DNA of 64,000 nt, taken from NCBI RefSeq assembly GCF_026242055.1, contig NZ_JAPJDL010000006.1, positions 62,001 through 126,000 on the forward strand. The letters are read 5' to 3'. Position numbers and translations under genes: made by a program. Origin of the DNA: Lentzea sp. NEAU-D7. GTDB lineage: Bacteria > Actinomycetota > Actinomycetes > Mycobacteriales > Pseudonocardiaceae. The notes under the pieces were generated by a model that saw only the letters and a list, made by a program, of their open reading frames with translations, had not been told where the DNA came from and ran no database searches. This document shows, piece after piece, positions 33,957 through 42,928 of the stretch (position 1 is its first letter; each line of letters opens with the position of its first letter).

Positions 33957-34919
33957 CTAGGCCTTGGGCAGCCAGGCCTTGACCTTGTCGGCGTTGGCCT
34001 CCACCCACTTCTTGGCGGCGTCCTCGGGCTTCATCTTGTCCTCGGCGATGTACTTCGCCACGGTGTTCTGGTCCTCGTTGGTCCACTTGAAGTTCTTGAC
34101 CAGCTGGGCGGCCGGGCCGCCCGCGTCGGCGAACTTCTTCGACACGATCTTGTCGAGGTCGTAGTCGGGGTAGTCGCAGGCGATCTTCTCGGCGTCGGCG
34201 TCACAGCCCGGCGTGTACGCGGGCAGCTTCACCTTCTCCAGCTTGACCTCGTTGAGCAGCCACTGCGGCGAGTAGAAGTAGCCGAGCACCCACTTCTTGT
34301 CCTTCTCCGCCTGGCGGAAGGCCTGGATCAGCGCGGTCTCGCTGCCGCCGTAGACGACCTTGTAGTTGAGGTTCAGGTTCTTCACCAGAGCCTCGTCGTT
34401 GGTCACGAACGACGGGTCGCCGTCGAGCAGCTGGCCCTTGTCGCCGGACTCCGAGGTCTTGAACTTGTCGGCGTACTTGTTGAGGTTGTTCCAGTCGAGG
34501 ATGTCGGGGTGCTCCTTGGCGAGCCACGGCGGCACGTACCAGCCGATCTGCCCCTTCACGCCCGTGGACCCCGCGCTGACGGCGGTCTTCTGCTCGTCGA
34601 TGTACTTCTTGCGCAGGTCGTCGTGGCCCCAGTTCTCCACGACGGCGTCGACCTCACCGGTGCCGAAGCCCTGCCAGGCCACCTCTTCCTTGAGCTCCTT
34701 CTTGGTGACCTTGCACTTGAGTTCCTTCTCGGCCACGTACGCGAGCACGGCCGCGTTCGCCTCGTAACCGACCCACGGGTTGATCGCGAGGTTGAACGTG
34801 CCGCAGTCGCCGGTCGCACCCGAGGAGGTGTCACCGACCTTGGCGCCACCGCAACCAGCCAGCACCACGAGCGCGACGAGCCCGGCGCTCACAGTTCCCA
34901 GCACGCTGTGCCTAGCCAC
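33957..34919 (-). CDS. Glycine betaine-type ABC importer, binding lipoprotein (operon copy)
   Basis: Encodes 320 residues. The signal ends at the lipobox L-A-G-C (Cys at residue 23), so the protein is lipid-anchored outside the membrane. It is an OpuAC/ProX-like binding protein: I-N-P-W-V-G-Y-E-A-N, V-V-E-N-W-G-H-D-D-L and G-Y-F-Y-S-P-Q-W-L include the aromatic residues that cage quaternary amines in this family. It is the last gene of an ATPase-permease-binding protein operon, 12 bp after the permease. A close paralogue lies at 38107. Confidence 0.92.
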   Translation of the reverse strand: MARHSVLGTVSAGLVALVVLAGCGGAKVGDTSSGATGDCGTFNLAINPWVGYEANAAVLAYVAEKELKCKVTKKELKEEVAWQGFGTGEVDAVVENWGHDDLRKKYIDEQKTAVSAGSTGVKGQIGWYVPPWLAKEHPDILDWNNLNKYADKFKTSESGDKGQLLDGDPSFVTNDEALVKNLNLNYKVVYGGSETALIQAFRQAEKDKKWVLGYFYSPQWLLNEVKLEKVKLPAYTPGCDADAEKIACDYPDYDLDKIVSKKFADAGGPAAQLVKNFKWTNEDQNTVAKYIAEDKMKPEDAAKKWVEANADKVKAWLPKA

Positions 34920-34931
34920 TTTCCAGACCTC

Positions 34932-36872
34932 CTAGTTGGTCCACCGCTTGGCGGCCGCCTGGGTGAGGCGGTCGAGCATCACGCCCAGCACGACGATCGC
35001 GACACCGGCCGCGAGCCCCTTGCCGTACAACTGGCCCTGGGAGAACCCGGCCACCACGTCGTAGCCGAGCGCGCCGGCGCCGACGAGTCCGCCGACGACG
35101 ACCATCGAGAGCACGTAGATCAGGCCCTGGTTGGCGGCGAGGGTGAGCGCGCCGCGCGCCATGGGCAGCTGCACCTTCACGATCGTCTGCCACGAGCTCG
35201 ACCCCAGCGCCGTGGACGCCTCGACGGTCGCGGGCGAGACCGCGCGGACGCCGTCCGCGATGATCTTGATGGCCACCGGCGCCGCGAACACCACGGCCGC
35301 GATGATCGCGGTGAAGCGCGAGGCGGAGAACAACGCCAGGAAGGGCACCAGGTAGACGAAGGCGGGCATCACCTGCGCGGCGTCGAGGACCGGCCGGATG
35401 AGCCGGTCGGCGCGCCTGCTCCGTCCCATCCAGACGCCCACGACGACACCCAGGACCATCACCATGATCGTGGCGACCAGCGTGGACGCCAGCGTGATCA
35501 TCGAGTCCTGCCAGAGGCCGGTCGCGATCAGCAGGCCGACGCACACGGCGGAGACGATCGCGGACCGCACACCGCCGACCATGAACGACAGCGCGACGAT
35601 CACCAGTGCCACCAGGAACCACGGCGACTCGGCCAGCAACGCCTGCAGCGGGTTGATCAGCGCGAGCGTGACGAAGTCCTTGAAGCCGTCCGTGATCACC
35701 GGCAGCGAGTCCTGCGCCCACTCCGTCACGGCGGTCGCGCCCCGGCGGATCGCGCTGCCGATCTCCACGTCCGACTGGAACTCGGCGGCCCACAGGTAGG
35801 TGTAGGAGAGGTAGACGCAGACGCCGGTGACGCCGAGGCCGCCGAACAGCGCCCAGCGCGGGAGCCGGCGGCGCTCGCTCGCGGCGGCGGTCGTCACGCG
35901 GTCCAGCACGATCGCCAGCACCACGATCGCGAGTCCGGCGTTGAACGCCGTGCCGACGTCGAGGGTCTGCAACGCCTTCACGACGGTCTTGCCGAGGCCC
36001 GGCGCATCGATCAGCGCGGCGATCGTGACCATGGCCAGCGCAGCCATGATCGTCTGGTTGACACCGAGCACGATGGTCTTGCGGGCGGACGGCAGCAGCA
36101 CCTTCACCAGCGTCTGCTTCCACGTCGCGCCGAGGGACTCGCTCGCCTCGACGGTGTTGCGCGGCACCGATCGGATGGCGTGCGCGGTGATCCGGATCGC
36201 GGGCGGTGCCGCGTAGATCAGCGTCGCGATCGTGGCCGAGGCAGGACCGATCAGGAAGAACAGCGTCAGCGGCGCCAGGTAGACGAACGTGGGCATCGTC
36301 TGCATGAAGTCGAGCACCGGCGTCAGGACCCGGTTGGCCCGATCGGACAGTCCCGCCCAGATTCCCAGCGGGATGCCGGCGAGCAGCGAGATCACGACCG
36401 CGGCGAGCGTCAGGGAGAGGGTGTCCATGCTCTCCTGCCACAAGCCCTGCAGGCCGAGGAACACGAAACCCGCGACGGCGAGCAGTGCGACCCGCCAGCC
36501 GGCCACCGCGAGGCTGACGAAGCCGGCGATGGCGACCACGCCGAGCCAGCCGATCACCGGCACGGGCCGGCCGAACGACGGCTGCGCGATCAGGGCCTGG
36601 ATGAAGGTCACGAACTCGTCGATGACGAGGCGGATCTCGTTGAAGAAGTACAGGAACACCGGGTTGGAGTTCCTGGACGCGCCGACGGCGTCGTTGACGT
36701 CGTTGATCCACCGGTGCAGCGGGGTGAGGTCGGCGGCGCCGAGCGCGAGCGTCCCGACGTTGCGGAACACCAGCCACAGCGCCAGCCAGGCCAGCACGAT
36801 GCCGGCGAAGATCAGCGACTTCCGGTGCTGGAACAGACGGGGCAGCTGCCGGGGAGCGGCGACGGCGACCAT
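34932..36872 (-). CDS. Glycine betaine-type ABC importer, fused double permease
   Basis: Encodes 646 residues from ATG 36872, with GGAGG 7 nt upstream. Two ProW/OpuAB-like permease domains are fused. The first carries V-E-A-S-E-S-L-G-A-T (coupling motif), the second V-E-A-S-T-A-L-G-S-S. Each is preceded by an N-terminal membrane region and a long extracytoplasmic loop. Usual OpuAB/ProW proteins have one such domain and form a dimer, so this protein can supply the whole channel. It follows the ATPase gene by 1 bp. Quaternary amine uptake under osmotic stress is inferred from the family. Confidence 0.9.
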   Translation of the reverse strand: MVAVAAPRQLPRLFQHRKSLIFAGIVLAWLALWLVFRNVGTLALGAADLTPLHRWINDVNDAVGASRNSNPVFLYFFNEIRLVIDEFVTFIQALIAQPSFGRPVPVIGWLGVVAIAGFVSLAVAGWRVALLAVAGFVFLGLQGLWQESMDTLSLTLAAVVISLLAGIPLGIWAGLSDRANRVLTPVLDFMQTMPTFVYLAPLTLFFLIGPASATIATLIYAAPPAIRITAHAIRSVPRNTVEASESLGATWKQTLVKVLLPSARKTIVLGVNQTIMAALAMVTIAALIDAPGLGKTVVKALQTLDVGTAFNAGLAIVVLAIVLDRVTTAAASERRRLPRWALFGGLGVTGVCVYLSYTYLWAAEFQSDVEIGSAIRRGATAVTEWAQDSLPVITDGFKDFVTLALINPLQALLAESPWFLVALVIVALSFMVGGVRSAIVSAVCVGLLIATGLWQDSMITLASTLVATIMVMVLGVVVGVWMGRSRRADRLIRPVLDAAQVMPAFVYLVPFLALFSASRFTAIIAAVVFAAPVAIKIIADGVRAVSPATVEASTALGSSSWQTIVKVQLPMARGALTLAANQGLIYVLSMVVVGGLVGAGALGYDVVAGFSQGQLYGKGLAAGVAIVVLGVMLDRLTQAAAKRWTN

Positions 36873-36873
36873 G

Positions 36874-37896
36874 TCACGCCTCCCCGGCCACGACCCCGAG
36901 GATCTCCTCGTCCGCGACCACACCGAGCAACTCGCCGTCCCGCACGACCTTCACCGGCTTGTCCGCGCTCAGCACGCTGCGGACGGCCTCCCGCACAACG
37001 GTTTCCGGTGACAGCTCGGGACCGTCGAGCTCGTCGTCGGGGCGCGGCGGGCGCATGATCCACTTCAAGGTCAGCACGTGCGACTTCGGCACGTCCTTCA
37101 CGAAGTCGCGCACGTAGTCGTCCGCGGGGGCGCCGACCAGCTCGTCACCGGTGCCGACCTGCACGACCTGGCCGTCGCGCATGATCAGGATGCGGTCGCC
37201 CAGCTTGAGCGCCTCGCTCAGGTCGTGGGTGATGAAGACCATCGTCTTGCCGACCTCGCGGTGCAGCCTGATGACCTCGGACTGCATGTCGCGCCGGATC
37301 AGCGGGTCGAGCGCGGAGAAGGGCTCGTCGAAGAACAGCACGTCGGGGTCACCGGCGAGTGCGCGGGCGAGACCGACGCGTTGTTGCATACCGCCCGAAA
37401 GCTGATCCGGATAGGACTTCTCGTAACCGGACAGCCCGACGAGGTCAATGACCTCCTGCGACCGTTCCCCACGTTTCGCGCGCGGTACTCCGCGTATTTC
37501 CAGGCCGTAACCGACGTTGTCGGCGACGGTCCGGTGCGGAAGCAGACCGAAGTGCTGGAACACCATGGAGAACTTGTTCCTGCGCAGGTCGCGCAGGCGC
37601 TTGGCGTCCGCTTCGAGAATGTTCTCGCCTTCGAACATGATCGTGCCCGCGGTCGGTTCCACCAGCCGCGTGAGACACCGGACCAGTGTGGACTTGCCCG
37701 AACCGGACAGTCCCATGACCACGAACATCTCACCGGGAGCGACGTCGAAGTCGACTCCCCGCACGGCGGCGACGGAACCTGTGCGTTCCATCAACTCGTG
37801 CCGCGACAACGCTTTCAGCTCGTCCGAGGCCACCAGCTTAGACGCGTTGGGGCCAAACACCTTCCACAGGTCCCTGACCGAAATCACGGGATCCAC
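36874..37896 (-). CDS. Glycine betaine-type ABC importer, ATPase subunit
   Basis: Encodes 340 residues from GTG 37896 (GGAG upstream); the frame stays open to 37932. Walker A is G-L-S-G-S-G-K-S-T, the signature is L-S-G-G-M-Q-Q-R, Walker B is V-L-F-F-D-E-P-F. The N-terminal K-V-F-G segment and the long insertion before Walker A match OpuAA/ProV. The C-terminal about 80 residues hold a CBS-like region, which in this family senses ionic strength. First gene of the operon; divergent from a second binding protein. Confidence 0.94.
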   Translation of the reverse strand: MDPVISVRDLWKVFGPNASKLVASDELKALSRHELMERTGSVAAVRGVDFDVAPGEMFVVMGLSGSGKSTLVRCLTRLVEPTAGTIMFEGENILEADAKRLRDLRRNKFSMVFQHFGLLPHRTVADNVGYGLEIRGVPRAKRGERSQEVIDLVGLSGYEKSYPDQLSGGMQQRVGLARALAGDPDVLFFDEPFSALDPLIRRDMQSEVIRLHREVGKTMVFITHDLSEALKLGDRILIMRDGQVVQVGTGDELVGAPADDYVRDFVKDVPKSHVLTLKWIMRPPRPDDELDGPELSPETVVREAVRSVLSADKPVKVVRDGELLGVVADEEILGVVAGEA

Positions 37897-38106
37897 GCCA
37901 AACCACTCCGACCTGTTGCGGACTGCGCACACCGTTTCTCGATGCGCGACAGCATCGACCTTCGCACGGATACGGTCAAGGGCCGATACAAATCAGATCC
38001 TTTATGGACAACCAATCATCCCATGACTTGACTCTGTCTGATCGATGGGGAAAAGCTGAACTGAGCGGTCTCCTGCATCGCTCTTCCCCCCGACGAGGAG
38101 CTGTTC
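37897..38106. promoter_or_regulatory. Divergent promoter region of the betaine uptake genes
   Basis: This 210-bp gap separates the ATPase operon and the second binding-protein gene, so both promoters are expected inside it. It is visibly AT-richer around 37985-38050. TTGACT (38031-38036) can serve as a -35 for the plus strand. TCATCCCATGA (38016-38026) is a near-palindrome that could bind a regulator. No clear matching -10 pair was fixed, so only the region is annotated. Confidence 0.45.
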
Positions 38107-39072
38107 GTGCAAGCCCCCAGAATCGCTCTGGCAATGACGTTCGTGTTGACGGTTGCCGGTTGTGGCGGTGGATCAACGGCATCACCGCGCTCCAGTTCTG
38201 CCGCACCGACCGAACCCTGCGACTCCATCACGATCGCGGTCAACCCGTGGGTCGGCTACGAGGCGAACGCCGCCGTGGTCGGCTACCTCGCCGAGAAGCG
38301 GCTCGGCTGCAAGGTGACGAAGAAGGAAGTTGACGAGCAGACCGCCTGGCAGGGCCTCGATTCAGGCGAGATCGACGTGATCCTGGAGAACTGGGGTCAC
38401 GAGGACCTCAAGCAGAAGTACATCGAGGAGAAGCGCTCCGCCGTGCGGGTGGGCCCGTCCGGCAACAAGGGCGTGATCGGCTGGTACGTGCCCCCGTGGA
38501 TGAAGAAGGAGTTCCCGGACATCACGAACTGGCAGAACCTCAACAAGTACGCCGAGAAGTTCAAGACCGCGCAGTCGGACGGCAAGGGCCAGGTGCTCGA
38601 CGGCGACCCGTCGTTCGTGACCAACGACGAGGCTCTGGTGAAGAACCTGAACCTCAACTACAAGGTCGTCTACGCGGGCAGCGAGGAGTCGCTGATCAAG
38701 GCGTTCCGCCAGGCGCAGGAGAAGAAGACGCCGCTCATCGGCTACTTCTTCGAGCCGCAGTGGCTGCACCTCGACATCGAGCTGGTCAAGGTCGACCTGC
38801 CCGAGTACACGGCGGGCTGCGACGCCGACCCGGCCAAGGTCGCGTGCGACTACCCGCGCTACGAGCTCGACAAGATCGCCTCCAAGAAGTTCGTGGACAA
38901 GGGCGGCCCCGCGGCCAGGCTCGTGCAGAACTTCCAGTGGAGCAACGACGAGCAGGACACGGTCGCGTCGTTCATCGCGAAGTACAAGATGTCGCCCGAC
39001 GAGGCGGCGAAGCGTTGGGTCGAGGCGAACCCGGACCGCGTCGAGGACTGGCTGACGAAGGCCAAGCCGTAA
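38107..39072 (+). CDS. Glycine betaine-type binding lipoprotein (divergent copy)
   Basis: Encodes 321 residues from GTG 38107 with GAGGAG 6 nt upstream. The lipobox is V-A-G-C at about residue 19, followed by a Ser-rich linker. It is a close paralogue of the protein at 33957 with the same blocks (V-N-P-W-V-G-Y-E-A-N, E-N-W-G-H-E-D-L, D-G-D-P-S-F-V-T-N-D-E-A-L-V-K-N). It lacks its own permease and ATPase, so it probably docks to the transporter of the divergent operon. The differences between the two copies are mostly in surface residues; altered ligand preference is possible. Confidence 0.9.
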   Translation: MQAPRIALAMTFVLTVAGCGGGSTASPRSSSAAPTEPCDSITIAVNPWVGYEANAAVVGYLAEKRLGCKVTKKEVDEQTAWQGLDSGEIDVILENWGHEDLKQKYIEEKRSAVRVGPSGNKGVIGWYVPPWMKKEFPDITNWQNLNKYAEKFKTAQSDGKGQVLDGDPSFVTNDEALVKNLNLNYKVVYAGSEESLIKAFRQAQEKKTPLIGYFFEPQWLHLDIELVKVDLPEYTAGCDADPAKVACDYPRYELDKIASKKFVDKGGPAARLVQNFQWSNDEQDTVASFIAKYKMSPDEAAKRWVEANPDRVEDWLTKAKP

Positions 39073-39081
39073 CTATCGGCC

Positions 39082-40848
39082 TCAGTTCCGGCCGCGGGAC
39101 CACCACTTCTCGTCGGGCCCGGAGATGTCCTCGACGCTGAGCCTGCGGACGGATCCGGCGCGCTTGAGCCGGGCCACCAGCTGGTCCTCCCGTTGCGCGA
39201 GCCGGCGGTAGATCTCCACCGCGGAGGTCTCCCGCCGGCCCTGGCGTCTCTCCACGGTGCGCCAGTTGCCGAGGAACTCGAGCGTCAGGTCGGCGACGGC
39301 CTGACCGGCGTGCGCGGTCAGCGTGTCCGCGGGCGAGGCGAACCGTCCCGCGTGGAACGCCAGGTTCCTGGTGACGTAGAGCCACTCCAGCAGCGCGGCG
39401 GTGGTGTCCTCCTGTTCGCGCAGCCAGCTCGCCAGGACCTTCGAGTCGGCGAGCCTGGCGCGCCAGAGCTCCGTGAGGTCCTGCACCAGGCCACCCTCGC
39501 TCTCGGCGAGCGCCGTGATGGCCTTCTGGGCGGCGTCGAGCCCCGCGTCCGGGCGGGTGTGGCCGATGAGCACCTCCAGCCAGGCGTCCACCGACTTCAG
39601 GTGGTGCTTCACGCCGGTGGTCGGCACGTGCGCGTCGAGCGGTCCGCGCAGGTCCGTGTCGTGGTTGGTGACCACGACGTGCAGGCTGACTAGGTGCTGC
39701 CGCAGCATCTGCAGCGCACAGGCCTTGGCCAGCCACGCGATCTTGCCCGGATCGAGGCCGGTGGCCTCCAGCGCACTCCACGCGAGCCCGGCGCTGGCCA
39801 TCGGCGCGTCGACCTGCCGCGCCAGGTTCGCCACCCGCATCGCGCTGCGCAGCTCCGCCGGCCAGTAGGCGGTGAGCGGGTAGGCGTTGCCGACCGTGCG
39901 CTGGTGCTCGGTACCGCGCGTGACCCGTCCGCCCGGCTCGCTGACCTGCCAGACCGGCGCGATGTGCAGCTCGGTGAGCCGCTCCCCCGCCGCGTACTGG
40001 TCGAGCACCTCGCTCAGGATCCGGCGGCCCCTCAGCGCGGCCGTGTGCACGTCCGCCGCCTCGACCGGTACCCGCACCAGCACCGACGACCCGTTGACGG
40101 CCTCCTTCAGGAAGTCGTCCCTGGGCAACCTGTTGCGGTGCAGCGGCTCCTGCCGCGCCTGGGGCAGGAGCTCGTCGAGGTGCCGCAGCACTCGCGCACC
40201 CCGCACCACGAGCGCGACGACGTGCTTGCGCTCCTTCGGCCAGAACACCTCACCGAGGTCACCGGGCTTCTTGAGCCACCGCAGCAGGTCCGTGCGGAGC
40301 TGCCTGCCGTCCCGGCCGTGCATCGCCACGACGACCGCGACCTCGGCGATCATCCTGGCGCGCAGCGGAAGTTCCACTCCGTTCCACAGTGGAGTGATCC
40401 ATCCCTGGACGGCCTTCTCGAGCGCTTCGGGGTCGAGCTTCGCGGCGGCCGCGGCCGTCACGGCGGGATCGAGCCGCTGCCCGTCCGCCGCGATGGCCGC
40501 GTCGACGCCCAGCAGGACCCTGCGCGCCTCGGCGAGCTTCCTGGCACCACCGTGGACGTAGGCGGGCCTCGCCGCATCCATGCACGCCAGCGACGTGGTG
40601 ACGATGCGGCGCAACAGGTTCCACCGCGGCTGGTCTTCCGCCGCGTGGCTCTCCAACGCCGTCCGGGCGCGGGTGACGGCGAGAACGGCGCTGTTCAGGC
40701 CCGCGACGTGCTCACCGAGGTGCGCGTCGGGGTCGAGCGCACGCAGCACACCCTGCAGCAACGCCCGCTGCCCGCGACCGAGCCCGGCGTCGTCGAAGGC
40801 CTGCCGCAGCCGGGCGTCGAGGTACTGGTAGCGCACGTGACGCACCAT
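39082..40848 (-). CDS. Large hypothetical protein with a C-terminal HEPN-like motif
   Basis: Encodes 588 residues from ATG 40848; the frame is open further, but that part lies in the opposite gene. No signal or membrane span. Residues 1-490 are Leu/Arg/Ala-rich and helical and I do not recognise them. At residues 494-499, R-N-L-A-F-H inside an amphipathic helix matches the R-N-x-x-x-H signature of HEPN ribonucleases. Another conserved-looking aromatic stretch, L-L-E-W-L-Y, precedes it. It begins head to head with the hydrolase gene only 7 bp away. HEPN proteins often serve in toxin-antitoxin or phage defence; here that is an inference from one motif. Confidence 0.55.
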   Translation of the reverse strand: MVRHVRYQYLDARLRQAFDDAGLGRGQRALLQGVLRALDPDAHLGEHVAGLNSAVLAVTRARTALESHAAEDQPRWNLLRRIVTTSLACMDAARPAYVHGGARKLAEARRVLLGVDAAIAADGQRLDPAVTAAAAAKLDPEALEKAVQGWITPLWNGVELPLRARMIAEVAVVVAMHGRDGRQLRTDLLRWLKKPGDLGEVFWPKERKHVVALVVRGARVLRHLDELLPQARQEPLHRNRLPRDDFLKEAVNGSSVLVRVPVEAADVHTAALRGRRILSEVLDQYAAGERLTELHIAPVWQVSEPGGRVTRGTEHQRTVGNAYPLTAYWPAELRSAMRVANLARQVDAPMASAGLAWSALEATGLDPGKIAWLAKACALQMLRQHLVSLHVVVTNHDTDLRGPLDAHVPTTGVKHHLKSVDAWLEVLIGHTRPDAGLDAAQKAITALAESEGGLVQDLTELWRARLADSKVLASWLREQEDTTAALLEWLYVTRNLAFHAGRFASPADTLTAHAGQAVADLTLEFLGNWRTVERRQGRRETSAVEIYRRLAQREDQLVARLKRAGSVRRLSVEDISGPDEKWWSRGRN

Positions 40849-40855
40849 AGAGGTC

Positions 40856-41614
40856 ATGGACAACCGGAAAGCGGTCTTCGCGGGCATCGACGGCCAGGCA
40901 CTGGCGGGCCGCCTCGAACTGCCCGAAGGGGACGTCGTGGCCACCGCCGTGTTCGCGCACTGCTTCACCTGCGGCAAGGACTCGGTGGCCGCCAGCCGGA
41001 TCTCCCGCCGCCTGGCCGAACGCGGCGTGGCGGTGCTGCGGTTCGACTTCACCGGCCTCGGCCAGTCCGACGGCGACTTCGCCAACACCACGTTCACGTC
41101 CAACGTCGACGACCTCGTCTGTGCCGCACGTCACCTGCGCGACACCATCGGGGCCCCGAGCGTCCTCATCGGACACTCGCTGGGCGGCGCCGCCGTGCTG
41201 GCCGCCGCACACCAGGTCCCTGAGGTGAAGGCCGTCGTGACCATCGGCGCGCCCTACGACACCTCGCACGTCGAGCACCTGCTCGGCTCGTCCAAGGACG
41301 AGATCGAGACCCACGGCGTGGCCGAGGTGCGGCTGGCCGGCCGCCCGTTCCGGATCAGCAACGGCTTCCTGCTCGACATCAACCAGCAGAACCAGACCGC
41401 GTGCATCTCAGGGCTGGACCGGGCACTGCTCGTCATGCACTCGCCGCAGGACGACACGGTCGGCATCGACAACGCGAGACTCGTCTTCGACTCGGCGCGC
41501 CACCCCAAGTCGTTCATCTCACTCGACGGCGCCGACCACCTGCTGACCGACCGCGCGGACGCCGCGTACGTGGCGGAGGTGCTCGCCGCCTGGGCCGGCC
41601 GCTACCTGGCCTGA
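40856..41614 (+). CDS. Alpha/beta-hydrolase of the OsmC-associated type
   Basis: Encodes 252 residues. Core motifs are [22 protein letters not shown] (oxyanion and strand region), the elbow I-G-H-S-L-G-G with the nucleophile Ser, and D-G-A-D-H-L-L with the catalytic His. The Asp is in H-S-P-Q-D-D. The sequence is the alpha/beta-hydrolase module that is often fused to an OsmC domain. The OsmC part is absent and no remnant follows before the terminator. The start is 7 bp from the opposite gene, with a weak AGAGG site. Substrate unknown. Confidence 0.83.
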   Translation: MDNRKAVFAGIDGQALAGRLELPEGDVVATAVFAHCFTCGKDSVAASRISRRLAERGVAVLRFDFTGLGQSDGDFANTTFTSNVDDLVCAARHLRDTIGAPSVLIGHSLGGAAVLAAAHQVPEVKAVVTIGAPYDTSHVEHLLGSSKDEIETHGVAEVRLAGRPFRISNGFLLDINQQNQTACISGLDRALLVMHSPQDDTVGIDNARLVFDSARHPKSFISLDGADHLLTDRADAAYVAEVLAAWAGRYLA

Positions 41615-41617
41615 ACG

Positions 41618-41654
41618 CGAAAACCCGCAGCGACCGAGTCGCTGCGGGTTTTCG
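41618..41654 (+). terminator. Strong terminator after the hydrolase gene
   Basis: Perfect 17-bp stem (41618-41634 with 41638-41654), CGA loop, with GGGTTTTC at the end of the right arm. It also separates the hydrolase from the opposing tRNA-Pro gene 7 bp away. Confidence 0.92.
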
Positions 41655-41661
41655 GCAACCG

Positions 41662-41735
41662 TCGGGGCGACAGGATTTGAACCTGCGACCCCCCGCTCCC
41701 AAAGCGGGTGCGCTACCAAACTGCGCCACGCCCCG
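41662..41735 (-). tRNA. tRNA-Pro (UGG)
   Basis: 74 nt folding as a full cloverleaf on the minus strand. The acceptor is CGGGGCG / CGCCCCG, the anticodon stem CCCGC / GCGGG, and the anticodon loop T-T-T-G-G-G-A gives UGG. The T-loop is T-T-C-A-A-A-T. No CCA is encoded. The gene is transcribed toward the hydrolase terminator. Confidence 0.95.
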
Positions 41736-41795
41736 GTTGCACCCAGCTTACCGCCACCCGCTAAGCTATTGATCGCAGCCCCACGGGGTGGCAAT

Positions 41796-41866
41796 GCGGG
41801 CGTAGCTCAATGGTAGAGCCCTAGTCTTCCAAACTAGCTACGCGGGTTCGATTCCCGTCGCCCGCT
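41796..41866 (+). tRNA. tRNA-Gly (UCC)
   Basis: 71 nt with acceptor GCGGGCG / CGCCCGC, anticodon stem CTAGT / ACTAG, anticodon loop C-T-T-C-C-A-A (UCC), and T-loop T-T-C-G-A-T-T. No CCA is encoded. It is divergent from tRNA-Pro with 60 bp between. Confidence 0.95.
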
Positions 41867-41886
41867 CGCGACCGAGGTCGGCCTAT

Positions 41887-41905
41887 GTCTGCGGAGAGCG
41901 CAGAC
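41887..41905 (+). terminator. Terminator after tRNA-Gly
   Basis: 7-bp stem GTCTGCG / CGCAGAC with a GAGAG loop, 20 bp after the tRNA, followed by a pyrimidine-rich TCTCGTCTTTTCTCC. The AGGTCGGCCT sequence occurs on both sides of it as a direct repeat. The rest of the gap to 42016 is GC-rich with small G/C hairpins and no gene. Confidence 0.65.
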
Positions 41906-42016
41906 CCAGGTCGGCCTCTCGTCTTTTCTCCGGGGGCCGAGCCCCCGAGCCCCACGCCGGGGGCCCACCCCTGGACCCCCATCAGGAGTCCGATGGGCGG
42001 GGCTCCGTGAGCCAGG

Positions 42017-42571
42017 TCACGCCGAAGCGATGGCGATCTGCCTGCGGCGGTGCGTCGGGCGGTCGATCTCGTCCACCAGGGCCAGCGCGAAGTCCTCGTA
42101 GGTCAGTTCGTCGGCCGGATCGACCGCGCCCACCCGGTACCGGCCGGTGGACGTGCCGCCGAAGTTGCCCGCAGGGCTCATCACCAGCCAGTCGGCGTCC
42201 GAGGCGGCCAGCACCTCGACGCCCGCCGCGTGCCCCAGGCAGAACGGCCTGTGCTCGGCGGGGAAGTCCGGGGAGTCGATCACGCGCACGCCCGGTGCGG
42301 TCTCCAGCAGGGTGTAGATGCCGACCACGATGATGCGCCCGGCACCGGAGGCGACCAGGGCTCGGGCCGCCTCGGTGTAGAACTCCGCCGGGTCCCGGGA
42401 GAGGTCCGCCACCGCGCTCACCGCCACGTCGTGGCCCGCCGCCACCTCCGCCGCCGCCTGCACGCCGGGGTCTCGCCCGATCCTGGTCAGCTCGTGGCCG
42501 CGGGCCTGCGCCACGTCCGCGATCCGGCGTCCCGCCTTGCCGGACGCTCCGAAAACAACGATCTTCGCCAT
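42017..42571 (-). CDS. NAD(P)-binding NmrA/SDR-like protein
   Basis: Encodes 184 residues from ATG 42571. The frame is open to 42682, but that part overlaps the divergent regulator. The start K-I-V-V-F-G-A-S-G-K-A-G-R-R-I is a Rossmann dinucleotide site (G-x-S-G-x-x-G). Later blocks (G-A-G-R-I-I-V-V-G, W-L-V-M-S-P-A-G, and an N-terminal R-G-H-E-L-T) match the NAD(P)H-binding NmrA-like family; no Tyr-x-x-x-Lys is present. It is probably a redox-sensing or reductase-like protein. Divergent from an HxlR regulator, which probably controls it. Confidence 0.8.
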   Translation of the reverse strand: MAKIVVFGASGKAGRRIADVAQARGHELTRIGRDPGVQAAAEVAAGHDVAVSAVADLSRDPAEFYTEAARALVASGAGRIIVVGIYTLLETAPGVRVIDSPDFPAEHRPFCLGHAAGVEVLAASDADWLVMSPAGNFGGTSTGRYRVGAVDPADELTYEDFALALVDEIDRPTHRRRQIAIASA

Positions 42572-42628
42572 GAGCGCGAAGGTAGGGTGCGGACAGCCGG
42601 TTTCCGCAACGATATCGGGGGTGAGCAG

Positions 42629-42928
42629 GTGCGATGCACGCACGACCTGCCGTACCAGATCGGTGACAAGTGGACCGCCCACGTCTTGCGCGGGTTGCAG
42701 GGCGGGCGCCGGCGGTTCGGCGAGTTGCGGGCCGGAATGCCCCGGGTGACGCCCAAGGTGCTCGCCGAGACGTTGCGGGCGATGGAGCGCGAAGGCACGG
42801 TTTCGCGCGAGGCGTTCGCGGAAAACCCGCCGCGGGTCGAGTACGAGCTGACGGAGCAGGGGCGCAGGGTGCTCGGACTGCTCGACCTGTGTTGTGACTG
42901 GGCCCGAGAGAACCTGGTGGAGACGTGA
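42629..42928 (+). CDS. HxlR-family transcriptional regulator
   Basis: Encodes 99 residues from GTG 42629, which has GGGGGTGAG upstream. It is a single winged helix-turn-helix of the HxlR family (I-G-D-K-W-T-A-H-V-L-R-G-L, R-R-F-G-E-L-R, P-K-V-L-A-E-T-L-R-A-M-E, Y-E-L-T-E-Q-G-R-R-V-L). The N-terminal Cys (R-C-T-H-D-L) is at the position used for redox or aldehyde sensing in HxlR proteins. It is divergent from the NmrA-like gene, 57 bp away, and overlaps the VOC gene by 4 bp. Confidence 0.88.
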   Translation: MRCTHDLPYQIGDKWTAHVLRGLQGGRRRFGELRAGMPRVTPKVLAETLRAMEREGTVSREAFAENPPRVEYELTEQGRRVLGLLDLCCDWARENLVET

